A DNA stretch of 64,000 nucleotides, from assembly GCF_003313335.1 (NCBI RefSeq), contig NZ_QMHP01000003.1, positions 434,001 through 498,000 of the forward strand, in the 5' to 3' direction. The notes under the pieces are model-generated. The model searched no databases and was not told the DNA's origin. It worked only from the letters and a program-made list of their open reading frames with translations. This document shows, piece after piece, positions 1 to 8,524 of the stretch; position 1 is the first letter of the stretch, and each line of letters begins with the position of its first letter. This DNA comes from Pedobacter zeaxanthinifaciens (lineage in GTDB: Bacteria; Bacteroidota; Bacteroidia; Sphingobacteriales; Sphingobacteriaceae). The position numbers and the translations under genes are program-made.

Positions 1-1130
1 TCCTAGCGTCGGAATGACAGGTGGGCTAAAAAACAGGGTATTGGATTGCAAAAATTACCGTTAGTTTGTCATTTCGAACGCAGTGAGAAATCTATAACAT
101 TCCATTTAATTGACAGATTCCTCCTAACGTCGGAATGACAAATGGGCTAAAAAACAGGGTATTGGATTGTAAGAATTACCGTTAGTCTTGTCATTTCGAA
201 CGCAGTGAGAAATCCTTAACACGCCATTCAAATGATAGATTCCTCCTAGCGTCGGAATCACAAATGGGCTAAAAACAGTGTATTGGATTGCAAGAATTAC
301 GGTTAGTTTTATCATTTTCGAACGCAGTGAGAAATCCTTAACACGCCATTCAAATGATAGATTCCTCCTAGCGTCGGAATGACAGGTGGGCTAAAAAACA
401 GGGCATTGGATTGCAAGAGTTACCATTAGTTTTGTCATTTCGAACGCAGTGAAAAATCCATAACGCTCCATTCAAATGAAAGATTCCTCCTAACGTCGGA
501 ATGACAAAGCGCTTAAAAACAGGGCATTGGATTGCAAGAATTACCGTTAGTCTTGTCATTTCGAACGCAGTGAGAAATCCGTAGCACGCCATTCAAATGA
601 CAGATTCCTCCTAACGACGGAATGACAAAGCGCTTAAAACCAGTGTATTGGATTGTAAGAATTACCGTTAGTTTTGTCATTTCGAACGCAGTGAGAAATC
701 CATAACACGTCATTTAAATGATAGATTCCTCCTAGCGCCGGAATGACAAAGCGCTTAAAAACAGTGCATTGGATCGCAAGAATTACCGTTAGTTTTGTCA
801 TTTCGAACGAAGTGAGAAATCCATAACATACCATTAAATGACAGATTTCTCCTAACCTCGGAATGACAAAGCGCTTAAAAACAGGGCATTGGATTGTAAG
901 AATTAACGTTAGTTTTGTCATTTTCGAACGCAGTGAGAAATCCACAACACGCCATTCAAATGACAGATTCCTCCTAACGTCGGAATGACAGGTGGGCTAA
1001 AAAACAGGGCATTGGATTGCAAGAATTACCGTTAGTTTTGTCATTTCGAACGCAGTGAGAAATCCACAACACGCCATTTAATGATAGATTTCTCCTAACG
1101 TTGGAATGATAAAACGCTTAAAAAATAGGA
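1..1130. repeat. Tandem array of nine ~121-bp hairpin repeats
   Basis: The block GTCATTTCGAACGCAGTGAG (with small changes) recurs at about 68, 190, 311, 434, 555, 676, 797, 917 and 1040, so the period is close to 121 bp. In each unit this block is followed 25-30 nt later by its imperfect reverse complement (AGATTCCTCC..CGGAATGAC), so every unit can fold into a hairpin of roughly 25-nt arms. The linker with GGGCTAAAAAACAGGG and ATTGGATTGNAAGAATTACC is also conserved, which means whole units, not only hairpins, were duplicated. The array is cut by the left edge of the window. Open frames inside it simply follow the repeat and are not genes. Single relatives of the hairpin occur at 7455 and 49213. 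Confidence 0.9.
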
Positions 1131-1158
1131 TTATTAGAAATTACGGACATTCAAAAAG

Positions 1159-1737
1159 TTAATTATCATTCAACAAAAACTCATCAATTGCTGCAATTGC
1201 ATTTTTTAAACGCTCCTCTCCAAGCCCCGAGACTACGCTGTATGTAGCACCAAGCTGTTTAAGCTCCCTATGCCAAACCTCCATAAAGTGCTCCCGCTGA
1301 TTTGGAAAATCTCTCAAAGGATCATCTTCCCAAGGTAAATCAATATCAAGCAACACATAAAAATCATAAGTATGCTCAGGCAATGCATTTAAAACAACTT
1401 CAGGTGTTTCGCCAAAAAATGCATCGCTCCAAATTTTCACTGTTAAAAACGTGGTGTCGCAAATTATGAAATCCGTTTCAGCCATAACCATCACCGATTG
1501 CTCCAACGCTAGCTGACCATGAAACATATTAATTTCATCCTGCATGGTACATGGCGCTGTTAAGGCCTCGCAGTAATACCTTGAATATTCAGGCACCCAA
1601 GGCACTTGGTAATACTTTGCTAAATTGATAGCCATGGTAGACTTACCAGTACTTTCAGGCCCAACTATGGCTATTTTTTTGATTTGCTTATGAAGATGTT
1701 TGTTCACGATATGTCTTTTTCCAATCCAGATATCCAA
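1159..1737 (-). CDS. NadR-type ribosylnicotinamide kinase-like ATPase
   Basis: 192 residues. The P-loop GPESTGKST (about residues 26-34) and the overall pattern fit the C-terminal ribosylnicotinamide kinase domain of NadR, which phosphorylates nicotinamide riboside to NMN. The adenylyltransferase and repressor domains of enterobacterial NadR are absent, so this is a stand-alone kinase. It lies directly downstream of pnuC on the same strand and overlaps its end, so transport and trapping of the vitamin are probably coupled. The longest frame starts at 1737 and overlaps pnuC by 50 bp; a GTG at 1707 (VNKHLHKQ) would shorten the overlap and sit closer to the P-loop domain, so the start is uncertain. 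A role on another pyridine or thiamine-like substrate cannot be excluded. Confidence 0.8.
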   Translation of the reverse strand: MDIWIGKRHIVNKHLHKQIKKIAIVGPESTGKSTMAINLAKYYQVPWVPEYSRYYCEALTAPCTMQDEINMFHGQLALEQSVMVMAETDFIICDTTFLTVKIWSDAFFGETPEVVLNALPEHTYDFYVLLDIDLPWEDDPLRDFPNQREHFMEVWHRELKQLGATYSVVSGLGEERLKNAIAAIDEFLLNDN

Positions 1738-2308
1738 CTATTGCAATGATTACTAAAATCGCATATAAAACAGCGTAAAGGTTAAGCTGTTTGTAAATTA
1801 ATAAAGGCACATAGCAAATATCTACGAAGATCCACAATATCCAATTTTCTAAAATTTTACGCGTAAGCATTATTTGCGCTACAAAACTAACCGCCGTACA
1901 AAATCCATCTTCGTAAGGCACATTGGTAGGCGTAAAACGATCAAGAAAATAACCTAATACTACTGTTAATAATATGATAGCCGCAATTGCAATTGCCCAA
2001 TGTTTTACTGTTATAGCAACAATTGGTTTTTCACTTTCTTTTTTCCGTTTTATCCAAAACCACCAGCCGTAAAATGCAGTAAATAAAAAGTAAAACTGGA
2101 GGATGAAATCGCCAAATAGCTGACTTTGAAAAAAAAGCAATGCGCTAATAATGATACTTAAAATAGAAACTGGCCAATTCCAAATATGCTCTTTGGCCGC
2201 TAAATAAATACAAGCGATAGTACTAAAAAAACCAGCCCACTCCAACCAAGAAGTTTGATTAAGCTGCTTTAGAAGCAATTGCCAAAAAGATGTGTCGGCT
2301 AATAACAT
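1688..2308 (-). CDS. pnuC: PnuC-family nicotinamide riboside transporter
   Basis: 206 residues with about seven hydrophobic segments and the family's aromatic signatures (FYGWWFW near residue 80, NWILWIFVDICYVPLLIY near 150). PnuC proteins are SWEET-like facilitators in the inner membrane; uptake is driven by phosphorylation of the substrate inside the cell. The overlapping downstream kinase gene is the expected partner and argues for nicotinamide riboside rather than thiamine (the PnuT relatives normally neighbour thiamine pyrophosphokinase). A strong Bacteroidota promoter ends four nucleotides before the ATG, so the mRNA may be leaderless. Confidence 0.88.
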   Translation of the reverse strand: MLLADTSFWQLLLKQLNQTSWLEWAGFFSTIACIYLAAKEHIWNWPVSILSIIISALLFFQSQLFGDFILQFYFLFTAFYGWWFWIKRKKESEKPIVAITVKHWAIAIAAIILLTVVLGYFLDRFTPTNVPYEDGFCTAVSFVAQIMLTRKILENWILWIFVDICYVPLLIYKQLNLYAVLYAILVIIAIVGYLDWKKTYREQTSS

Positions 2309-2312
2309 TTGC

Positions 2313-2342
2313 CAAATATAGAGGGTATTTTATTTATTGCAA
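2313..2342 (-). promoter_or_regulatory. Promoter of pnuC-kinase operon
   Basis: On the minus strand a TTG (2342-2340), a 19-nt spacer and TATATTTG (2320-2313) match the Bacteroidota -33/-7 consensus (TTG, TAnnTTTG). Only GCAA separates the -7 box from the pnuC ATG, so transcription must begin at or next to the start codon. Confidence 0.65.
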
Positions 2343-2394
2343 CAAGACCTTTGATTTTTGAAATGTTGTTTGCTGGCAAATTTTGGAAAGCCAT

Positions 2395-2434
2395 AAAAAA
2401 AAGAATTCCGGTAGGACACTCCATCCTACCGGAA
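2395..2434 (-). terminator. Rho-independent terminator, minus strand
   Basis: Perfect 11-bp stem (2406-2416 with 2424-2434, TTCCGGTAGGA / TCCTACCGGAA) and a 7-nt loop. Read on the minus strand it is followed by TTCTTTTTTTTA, a good T-tract. It lies 370 bp after the end of the sorbosone-dehydrogenase-like gene and just before the pnuC promoter. Confidence 0.8.
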
Positions 2435-2804
2435 AATAAACCAAACAAACTATTTATGAAGAATACCCTCTTGCGAGGATGCTTTTGATCAATTTTAATT
2501 TTTAATTGCTGTTATCATCAATCTGTTTCAACAACAACTATAAAACTGTATTTGTTTTCTTTTATTGCAACATGTCTGCCAATATTTTCAATTTTGAGTT
2601 TTCATGACGCTTTAATGACCTATTAGCTTATCAGCCTCACTTCACGGCTTACTATGCAAGCATAATTTTATTTAGAACTTTAAAATTTGAGTCAGTAATT
2701 GTAAAAAGTACACACCAACTAAAACAAATTGTAGTCTATTAAAACAGACAGTGAACAATAAACTATACACCACACAAGTTGTTTATAATCAAAAAGTTAC
2801 ATTG
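2435..2804. other. Intergenic stretch without a recognised gene
   Basis: About 370 bp between the end of the dehydrogenase-like gene and the minus-strand terminator. It is AT-rich; the minus strand contains only very short frames and a small GCAA-loop stem near 2465-2480. It is either a long 3' untranslated region or carries a small RNA that ends at the terminator at 2395-2434. Confidence 0.4.
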
Positions 2805-4127
2805 CTACTTCGCTGCAACTCTCCAAATTATACCACTTACATCATCTGCCACGAGCAATGCGCCATCATTAGCTACGGCTACCCCAACCGGCCTGCCATA
2901 AACTTCGCTTTTATCAGCATTGGCAATAAAGCCAGTTAAAAAATCTTGCATTGGGGCAGTAGGTTTTCCATCCTTAAAAGGAACAAAACCAACTTTGTAG
3001 CCTGCCAAAACAGAGCGGTTCCAAGAGCCATGCTGACCTATAAAAGCACCTCCTTGATATTTTGCAGGAAACTTCGCAGCAGTATAAAAAGCCAAACCAA
3101 GTGATGCGGTATGTGAACCAACAGCCACATCAGGCACTATTGTTTTTTTCACTGCTTCTAGGTTAGCATTTTTTAGCCTCGGGTCCTCATGCTGCCCGAA
3201 ATAAGCATACGGCCAACCGTAAAAACCACCAGGCTTCACGCTTGTGATATAGTCAGGCACCAAATCATCTCCTAAACCGTCACGTTCGTTAACGGCTGTC
3301 CAAAGCATATTGGTAGATGGCGCCCAATCCATTCCAACCGGATTTCTTAAGCCACTGGCATAAATCTTTTCACCTGTACCATCAGGATTAACCTCCAATA
3401 TTGCAGCCCTGCGTACTTCGTGCTCCATTCCATTTTCGCCAACATTACTTCCTGATCCAACAGAAATGTAGATTTTGTCCTTCGCCTTGCTCACCAATAG
3501 GTTTCTTGTCCAGTGGTTGTTGTAACCGCCAGCCGGTAAGCTGACAATTTTCTTACCTGCAGCAGTAATTTTCGTATCTCCCGATTTGTAAGGGAACATC
3601 CATAAACCGTCCGTATTTGCTACATAAAAGGTATTGCCAATAAAAGCCATACCGTAAGGCTGATTTAAGCCAGTTAGAAAAGTTTCCATCAACTCGGGCT
3701 TGCCATCTTTGTTGGCATCCCTAAATAACATAATGGTATTTACACTTTTACCTCCCACTTCAGATTTAGACTTGCCAGAAATTGCATTGGCAATTTTTTC
3801 CTTGGTGCTTCTCTCAGAATTGGAAAGTGCCACCAAAATATCGCCGTTAGGAGCTATTACAATATTTCTTGGACTTTTCATACCATCGGCAAACCTAGTT
3901 ACAACAAAACCTTCCGGAGCCATTGGCATTTTTCCCGTAGGCCAATCTACCACCTTACTAAAATTAGTTTTGGAAGCAGTAGTATCTGGCGCTGGCAAGT
4001 TTAAAGAATCAACATCCGTAGTTGCGTTGTGCACCGTATCAGCTGTTTTATCTGATTTGTTGGCGCTATTACAAGCCTCAAACACAAAGGCTGATAGCGC
4101 AATGAGTGATAAGTATTTAATTTTCAT
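2805..4127 (-). CDS. Sorbosone dehydrogenase-like lipoprotein (PQQ/GDH-type beta-propeller)
   Basis: 440 residues from the chosen ATG at 4127, where an N-terminal lipoprotein signal begins (MKIKYLSLIALSAFVFEAC, lipid Cys about residue 19); a longer frame to 4205 would bury this signal. The mature part matches the soluble glucose/sorbosone dehydrogenase family (six-bladed propeller): repeated NPDG and YASGLRNPVGMDW motifs, GFYGWPYAYFG, and the C-terminal SGIIWRV motif. Members oxidise aldoses or sorbosone with PQQ, but many Bacteroidota copies have no shown activity. Predicted location: periplasmic or surface side, lipid anchored. It stands alone, so substrate is unknown. Confidence 0.78.
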   Translation of the reverse strand: MKIKYLSLIALSAFVFEACNSANKSDKTADTVHNATTDVDSLNLPAPDTTASKTNFSKVVDWPTGKMPMAPEGFVVTRFADGMKSPRNIVIAPNGDILVALSNSERSTKEKIANAISGKSKSEVGGKSVNTIMLFRDANKDGKPELMETFLTGLNQPYGMAFIGNTFYVANTDGLWMFPYKSGDTKITAAGKKIVSLPAGGYNNHWTRNLLVSKAKDKIYISVGSGSNVGENGMEHEVRRAAILEVNPDGTGEKIYASGLRNPVGMDWAPSTNMLWTAVNERDGLGDDLVPDYITSVKPGGFYGWPYAYFGQHEDPRLKNANLEAVKKTIVPDVAVGSHTASLGLAFYTAAKFPAKYQGGAFIGQHGSWNRSVLAGYKVGFVPFKDGKPTAPMQDFLTGFIANADKSEVYGRPVGVAVANDGALLVADDVSGIIWRVAAK

Positions 4128-4279
4128 TTCTATTAATTTGATTAGACAATATTGAATTAACACCGTAATAAACAAGTTGTTTTCGCCCGGCAAGCGAGCT
4201 ATCACTATGCGGAATAATACCTTGTTTCAAGACCTCAATATATTTTCAAATAATCGTCAGAAAATTGAGCAGCAAATTG

Positions 4280-4310
4280 TATCTTTGCATCCCGACAGAG
4301 ATGTTGGGAT
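4280..4310 (+). promoter_or_regulatory. carB -7 box and adjoining hairpin
   Basis: TATCTTTG at 4280-4287 matches the Bacteroidota -7 consensus, though no TTG is found 19 nt upstream. It is followed at once by a 9-bp hairpin (4289-4297 with 4302-4310, loop GAGA, one G-T pair) and TTTCGTTT. Given the expected start site near 4292 the hairpin would be at, or partly outside, the 5' end of the transcript. Confidence 0.4.
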
Positions 4311-4387
4311 TTTCGTTTCATAGCAGAGGAATTCTCCCAGCTATCGGTCAGTTAGACTATCACTTTAGACTTTTTTAAAAACTCCAC

Positions 4388-7285
4388 ATGCCTAAAGACA
4401 CTTCCATCAATTCAGTATTGATTATCGGATCTGGCCCCATTATTATCGGACAAGCCTGCGAATTTGACTACTCTGGTTCTCAAGCCGCACTTTCTTTGAA
4501 AGAAGAAGGAGTTAAGGTTTCTATCATCAATTCTAACCCGGCAACCATCATGACCGACAAGGTGATTGGTGACCATGTTTATTTAAAACCGCTTACACTC
4601 GAGTCCATCGATGAGATTTTAACTGAACACAGAAACAATCCTGACCTGCCAACTATTGATGCCGTACTACCAACCATGGGCGGACAAACCGCACTAAACC
4701 TTTGCGTAGACGCTGATGAGAGAGGCTTATGGAAAAAACACGACGTTAGAATTATTGGTGTTGATGTAGCAGCAATTGACAAAACGGAAAACAGGGAATC
4801 TTTCCGCCAGTTAATGGTTGATATCGGTGTAGGTGTAGCTACTTCTAAAATTGCAAATTCATTTTTAGAAGGTAAAGAAGCAGCACAAGAAATTGGCTTT
4901 CCGCTAGTTATTCGTCCATCGTACACCCTTGGTGGCTACGGTGGTGGTTTTGTACACAAAAAAGAAGATTTTGACGCTGCCCTTAAACGTGGATTAGAAG
5001 CTTCGCCAACTCATGAGGTGTTGGTTGAGCAGGCCGTTTTAGGATGGAAAGAATATGAGTTAGAGTTACTAAGAGACAGTAACGACAACGTAATCATCAT
5101 TTGTTCTATTGAGAATTTCGACCCAATGGGTATCCACACCGGAGATTCCATTACGGTTGCTCCTGCAATGACCTTATCAGATCGTTGCTACCAAGAGATG
5201 CGTAACCAGGCGATCAAAATGATGCGTGCCATCGGTAATTTTGCAGGTGGCTGTAACGTACAGTTCTCGGTAAATCCAGAAAATGATGAGATTATAGCGA
5301 TTGAGATTAATCCTCGTGTATCGCGTTCATCAGCCTTGGCAAGTAAAGCAACAGGTTATCCAATTGCTAAAATTGCTGCTAAATTGGCCATTGGTTACAA
5401 CCTAGATGAAATTGAAAATCAAATTACTAAAACTACTTCAGCTTACTTTGAGCCGACTTTAGACTACGTAATTGTAAAAATTCCTCGCTTTAACTTCGAT
5501 AAATTTAAAGGTGCCAACACAGAACTTGGCTTGCAGATGAAAGCTGTAGGTGAGGTAATGGGTATTGGTCGTAGCTTCATAGAGGCATTGCAAAAAGCGT
5601 GTCAGAGTTTAGAGATTGGTCGTGCCGGTATCGGTGCAGATGGCCGCCAAAAACGTGACATCGAAGAAATTATGCATGGCTTACAGCACCCAAGCTGGAA
5701 CCGTGTGTTCCTGATTAAAGATGCCATGAGCATGGGTGTGCCTTTGGAGTCGATCCGCAAGGTAACCAGAATTGATAAATGGTTTTTGAACCAAATACAA
5801 GAGCTAGTAGCGCTAGAAACAGAGTTGAAACGTTACTCTCTAAATAATATCCCAAGAGATTTCTTCTTCAACTTGAAGCAAAAAGGTTTCTCTGACGTAC
5901 AAATTGCTTTCATTTTAGGCAACGTTACAGAAGATGAAGTTTACAACCGCCGTAAAGAGCTTAACATTAGAAGAGTTTACAAAATGGTGGATACCTGCGC
6001 TGCAGAATTTGCGGCCCAAACACCTTACTTCTACTCTACTTTCGAAGAAGCTCCTCAACAAATTTCTTTGGTAAGCGGAGAAATGCTGTCTGATGGTGAT
6101 GAATTAGGCACTAACGAATCTATCGTGTCTGACAAGAAGAAAGTAATTGTTTTAGGCTCAGGACCTAACCGTATCGGCCAAGGTATCGAGTTCGATTACT
6201 CTTGCGTTCACGGTTTACTTGCCGCAAAAGAGAATGGTTTCGAAGCCATCATGATTAACTGTAACCCAGAAACGGTAAGTACAGACTTTAACATGGCCAA
6301 CAAGCTTTATTTTGAGCCTGTTTTCTGGGAGCATGTACGTGAAATCATTGACTTGGAAAACCCTTACGGCGTAATTGTTCAGCTAGGTGGTCAAACTGCC
6401 TTGAAAATGGCCGAAAAGCTTCACGAAAACAACATCCGCATTATCGGTACTTCTTACGAAGACATGGATGTTGCCGAAGATCGTGGTAGTTTCTCAGACT
6501 TACTGAAAGAATTAGATATTCCTTATCCAAAATATGGTGTTGCTGAAAATGCAGAGGAAGCAATTAAAGTGGCTAACGAAGTAGGCTACCCTGTGTTGGT
6601 ACGCCCAAGCTACGTATTAGGTGGCCAGGGAATGAGCATCGTAATTAACGACGAGGACCTAGAAAATGCCGTAGTTAAATTGTTGGGAGATCTTCCGGGC
6701 AACCGTGTATTGATTGACCACTTCTTAGATAGGGCAGAGGAAACAGAATCTGACTCGATTTGCGATGGCGAAGATGTACATATTGTTGGTTTAATGGAGC
6801 ATATTGAGCCTGCAGGTATCCACTCTGGAGATTCTAGCGCAGTGTTACCTCCATTTAGTTTATCGGAAAAGGTAATTGCCGACATGGAAAACTACTCGAA
6901 GAAAATTGCCAAAGCTTTAAATGTAATTGGCTTGTTGAATATCCAGTTTGCAGTGAAGGATGATAAAGTATATGTAATTGAGGCTAACCCACGAGCTTCA
7001 CGTACGGTTCCTTTCATCGCCAAAGCGTATGATGTGCCTTACATCAATATTGCCGCTAGAGTAATGCTAGGTGTAAATAAATTGAAAGATTTTAACATCG
7101 AACGTAAGCTTAAGGGATTTGCAATTAAAGAACCTGTTTTCTCTCACAATAAATTCCCTGAGATAACTAAAGAATTAGGCCCAGAAATGAAATCTACAGG
7201 TGAGGCAATTCGCTTCATCAAAGACTTGGAAGATCCTTATTTCTTGAAATTAGTGAAAGATAAATCGATGTATTTGTCGAAATAA
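4388..7285 (+). CDS. carB: Carbamoyl-phosphate synthase large subunit
   Basis: 965 residues. It makes carbamoyl phosphate from glutamine-derived ammonia, bicarbonate and two ATP for pyrimidine and arginine synthesis. Both ATP-grasp halves are present: GSGPIIIGQACEFDYSGSQA near residue 13 and its counterpart GSGPNRIGQGIEFDYSCVH near residue 585, with the oligomerisation region between. The protein ends about residue 965, just where the C-terminal MGS-like allosteric domain of the ~1070-residue enterobacterial enzyme would start, so UMP/ornithine control of that kind should be absent. No carA lies nearby. The ATG at 4388 is the only start that leaves the N-terminal motif intact; no Shine-Dalgarno is visible. 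A terminator follows 33 bp after the stop. Confidence 0.97.
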   Translation: MPKDTSINSVLIIGSGPIIIGQACEFDYSGSQAALSLKEEGVKVSIINSNPATIMTDKVIGDHVYLKPLTLESIDEILTEHRNNPDLPTIDAVLPTMGGQTALNLCVDADERGLWKKHDVRIIGVDVAAIDKTENRESFRQLMVDIGVGVATSKIANSFLEGKEAAQEIGFPLVIRPSYTLGGYGGGFVHKKEDFDAALKRGLEASPTHEVLVEQAVLGWKEYELELLRDSNDNVIIICSIENFDPMGIHTGDSITVAPAMTLSDRCYQEMRNQAIKMMRAIGNFAGGCNVQFSVNPENDEIIAIEINPRVSRSSALASKATGYPIAKIAAKLAIGYNLDEIENQITKTTSAYFEPTLDYVIVKIPRFNFDKFKGANTELGLQMKAVGEVMGIGRSFIEALQKACQSLEIGRAGIGADGRQKRDIEEIMHGLQHPSWNRVFLIKDAMSMGVPLESIRKVTRIDKWFLNQIQELVALETELKRYSLNNIPRDFFFNLKQKGFSDVQIAFILGNVTEDEVYNRRKELNIRRVYKMVDTCAAEFAAQTPYFYSTFEEAPQQISLVSGEMLSDGDELGTNESIVSDKKKVIVLGSGPNRIGQGIEFDYSCVHGLLAAKENGFEAIMINCNPETVSTDFNMANKLYFEPVFWEHVREIIDLENPYGVIVQLGGQTALKMAEKLHENNIRIIGTSYEDMDVAEDRGSFSDLLKELDIPYPKYGVAENAEEAIKVANEVGYPVLVRPSYVLGGQGMSIVINDEDLENAVVKLLGDLPGNRVLIDHFLDRAEETESDSICDGEDVHIVGLMEHIEPAGIHSGDSSAVLPPFSLSEKVIADMENYSKKIAKALNVIGLLNIQFAVKDDKVYVIEANPRASRTVPFIAKAYDVPYINIAARVMLGVNKLKDFNIERKLKGFAIKEPVFSHNKFPEITKELGPEMKSTGEAIRFIKDLEDPYFLKLVKDKSMYLSK

Positions 7286-7317
7286 AATAGTCAGGAAGAC
7301 GCAAGTCGGAAAAAATT

Positions 7318-7352
7318 AAAGTCCCTTAGCATATTGTTAAGGGACTTTTTTG
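7318..7352 (+). terminator. carB terminator
   Basis: Perfect 11-bp stem AAAGTCCCTTA (7318-7328) with TAAGGGACTTT (7338-7348), 9-nt loop, then a T-run. It lies 33 bp after the carB stop. Confidence 0.9.
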
Positions 7353-7899
7353 TGTTATTACTTAGTGTCAGTTTTATTTTTCGAAGAGCAAAACCAGTGT
7401 CTTACATTATCGTTAGCCCTGCTTTACGTTACAACCTTTTTGTTTTGTTTGCCGCTGTCATTCCGAGTTAAGCCTGCCCCGAAACTTCGGGGAGGAATCT
7501 GTATCCAAACTACTTTAAGTACAGATCCTTCACTAGTGTTCAGGATGACAGAAGTAAAAAACAAAAAGTATTTCCGCTACAATCAGGTCTGTTTAACAAA
7601 GGCTCAGCTAAATTGTTCAAATCTCGTATATCGCTTTAAGATTGCTTCGCAAAGCTCGCAATGACGGCAAATTTAAGACCGCTTTTCGGAATTTGCAGCT
7701 TCAAAGTTTTATGAACGGTTTAGTTAACGAGCAATACAGGACGTAAACTAAACCCGATTGAAGGAAAATACTTTTTGTTATTTATGCTTGCTATCCTTAT
7801 CCGCCAGTTAGTAGCAATGCGGTGCGACCCAAAAAACATTTGCGTCTTTTTCAAACTTTGAACATCTTACGTTTGGACAATTAATTTTACAGACAGAAT
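7353..7899. other. Non-coding stretch with palindromic repeat, before sigZ
   Basis: No convincing gene. The stretch holds a ~97-bp palindromic element at 7455-7551 and a sequence CCAGTTAGTAGCAATGC at 7804-7820 that could be the left recombination border of the following sigZ-arsM cassette. Open frames here run through the repeat and have no family resemblance. Confidence 0.5.
7455..7551. repeat. Dispersed palindromic element, left copy of 40-bp inverted repeat
   Basis: Begins CTGTCAT (7455-7461) and ends ATGACAG (7545-7551). It contains the internal palindrome CCCCGAAACTTCGGGG. Positions 7458-7497 are repeated perfectly, in inverted orientation, at 9640-9679 on the far side of sigZ-arsM. The GTCATT...AATGAC ends are shared with the tandem array at 1-1130. 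Confidence 0.8.
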
Positions 7900-8448
7900 A
7901 TGACAACAGACGTTACCAATATTTGGACAAATTTTAATAAAGAGCTCAAAGGCTTTATCTACAACAAGACAAGAAATTCGGCTGACACAGACGACATTTT
8001 GCAGGAAGTTTTTGTAAAAATCATTCGCAATATTGACAAAGTAAATCAATCCGAAAACTTGCGACAGTATCTTTATGGAATAGTTCGTAACACGTTAAAC
8101 GACTATTTTAAAAACCAAAAGACATTTTCCAGCGACACCGAAATTCAAGAACAATTTTCAGAAACAGAAACCAATTCATTAAACGAAACCATTGCAGAAT
8201 GTTGTATAAAACCCTTTATCAACAAACTGCCTGACAACTACAAACAGGCACTTTTAATTACAGAGTTTCAAGACATTTCTCAAAAAGAATTAGCTGAAAA
8301 ATTGAATATTTCATATTCAGGTGCAAAATCAAGAGTGCAACGTGGTAAAGAAAAATTGAAAGAGTTAATCTTAAATTGTTGTGCTTACCAAAATGACAAA
8401 TACGGAAACTTAATTGATACAGAAGGCAAAAATTGTGGTTGCTCATAA
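7900..8448 (+). CDS. sigZ: SigZ-type ECF sigma factor with cysteine tail
   Basis: 182 residues. Sigma-70 region 2 (about residues 12-75, with DTDDILQEVFVKI and a YLYGIVRNTLNDYF segment) and region 4 (about 105-155, QKELAEKLNISYSGAKSRVQRGKEKL) are present; regions 1 and 3 are missing, as in ECF factors. It should direct RNA polymerase to a small regulon. The C-terminus carries four cysteines (NCC near 160, CGC at the end), a feature of SigZ proteins found next to arsenite methyltransferase genes. No anti-sigma gene follows; arsM starts 76 bp downstream. I infer that the Cys tail may bind arsenite and control activity directly. Likely part of a transferred cassette. Confidence 0.85.
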   Translation: MTTDVTNIWTNFNKELKGFIYNKTRNSADTDDILQEVFVKIIRNIDKVNQSENLRQYLYGIVRNTLNDYFKNQKTFSSDTEIQEQFSETETNSLNETIAECCIKPFINKLPDNYKQALLITEFQDISQKELAEKLNISYSGAKSRVQRGKEKLKELILNCCAYQNDKYGNLIDTEGKNCGCS

Positions 8449-8524
8449 TTTCTGCGTCTTTTCTATTGTATTCAAGTGTTACTATCAAATGGCGATGTTG
8501 CCATAAATTAAGAAAAGTAAAACG

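Noticed and set aside
124..945. Several minus-strand open frames of 60-100 codons
   Set aside because: They are readings of the tandem repeat array; their proteins repeat the same words each ~40 residues and have no start or coding signals.
1..1130. CRISPR array
   Set aside because: The repeated unit is ~121 bp with conserved linkers; there are no unique spacers and no cas genes.
2751..2939. 62-codon plus-strand frame
   Set aside because: Mostly antisense to the end of the sorbosone-dehydrogenase-like gene.
7350..7664. 104-codon plus-strand frame after carB
   Set aside because: Runs through the carB terminator and a palindromic repeat; no family resemblance.
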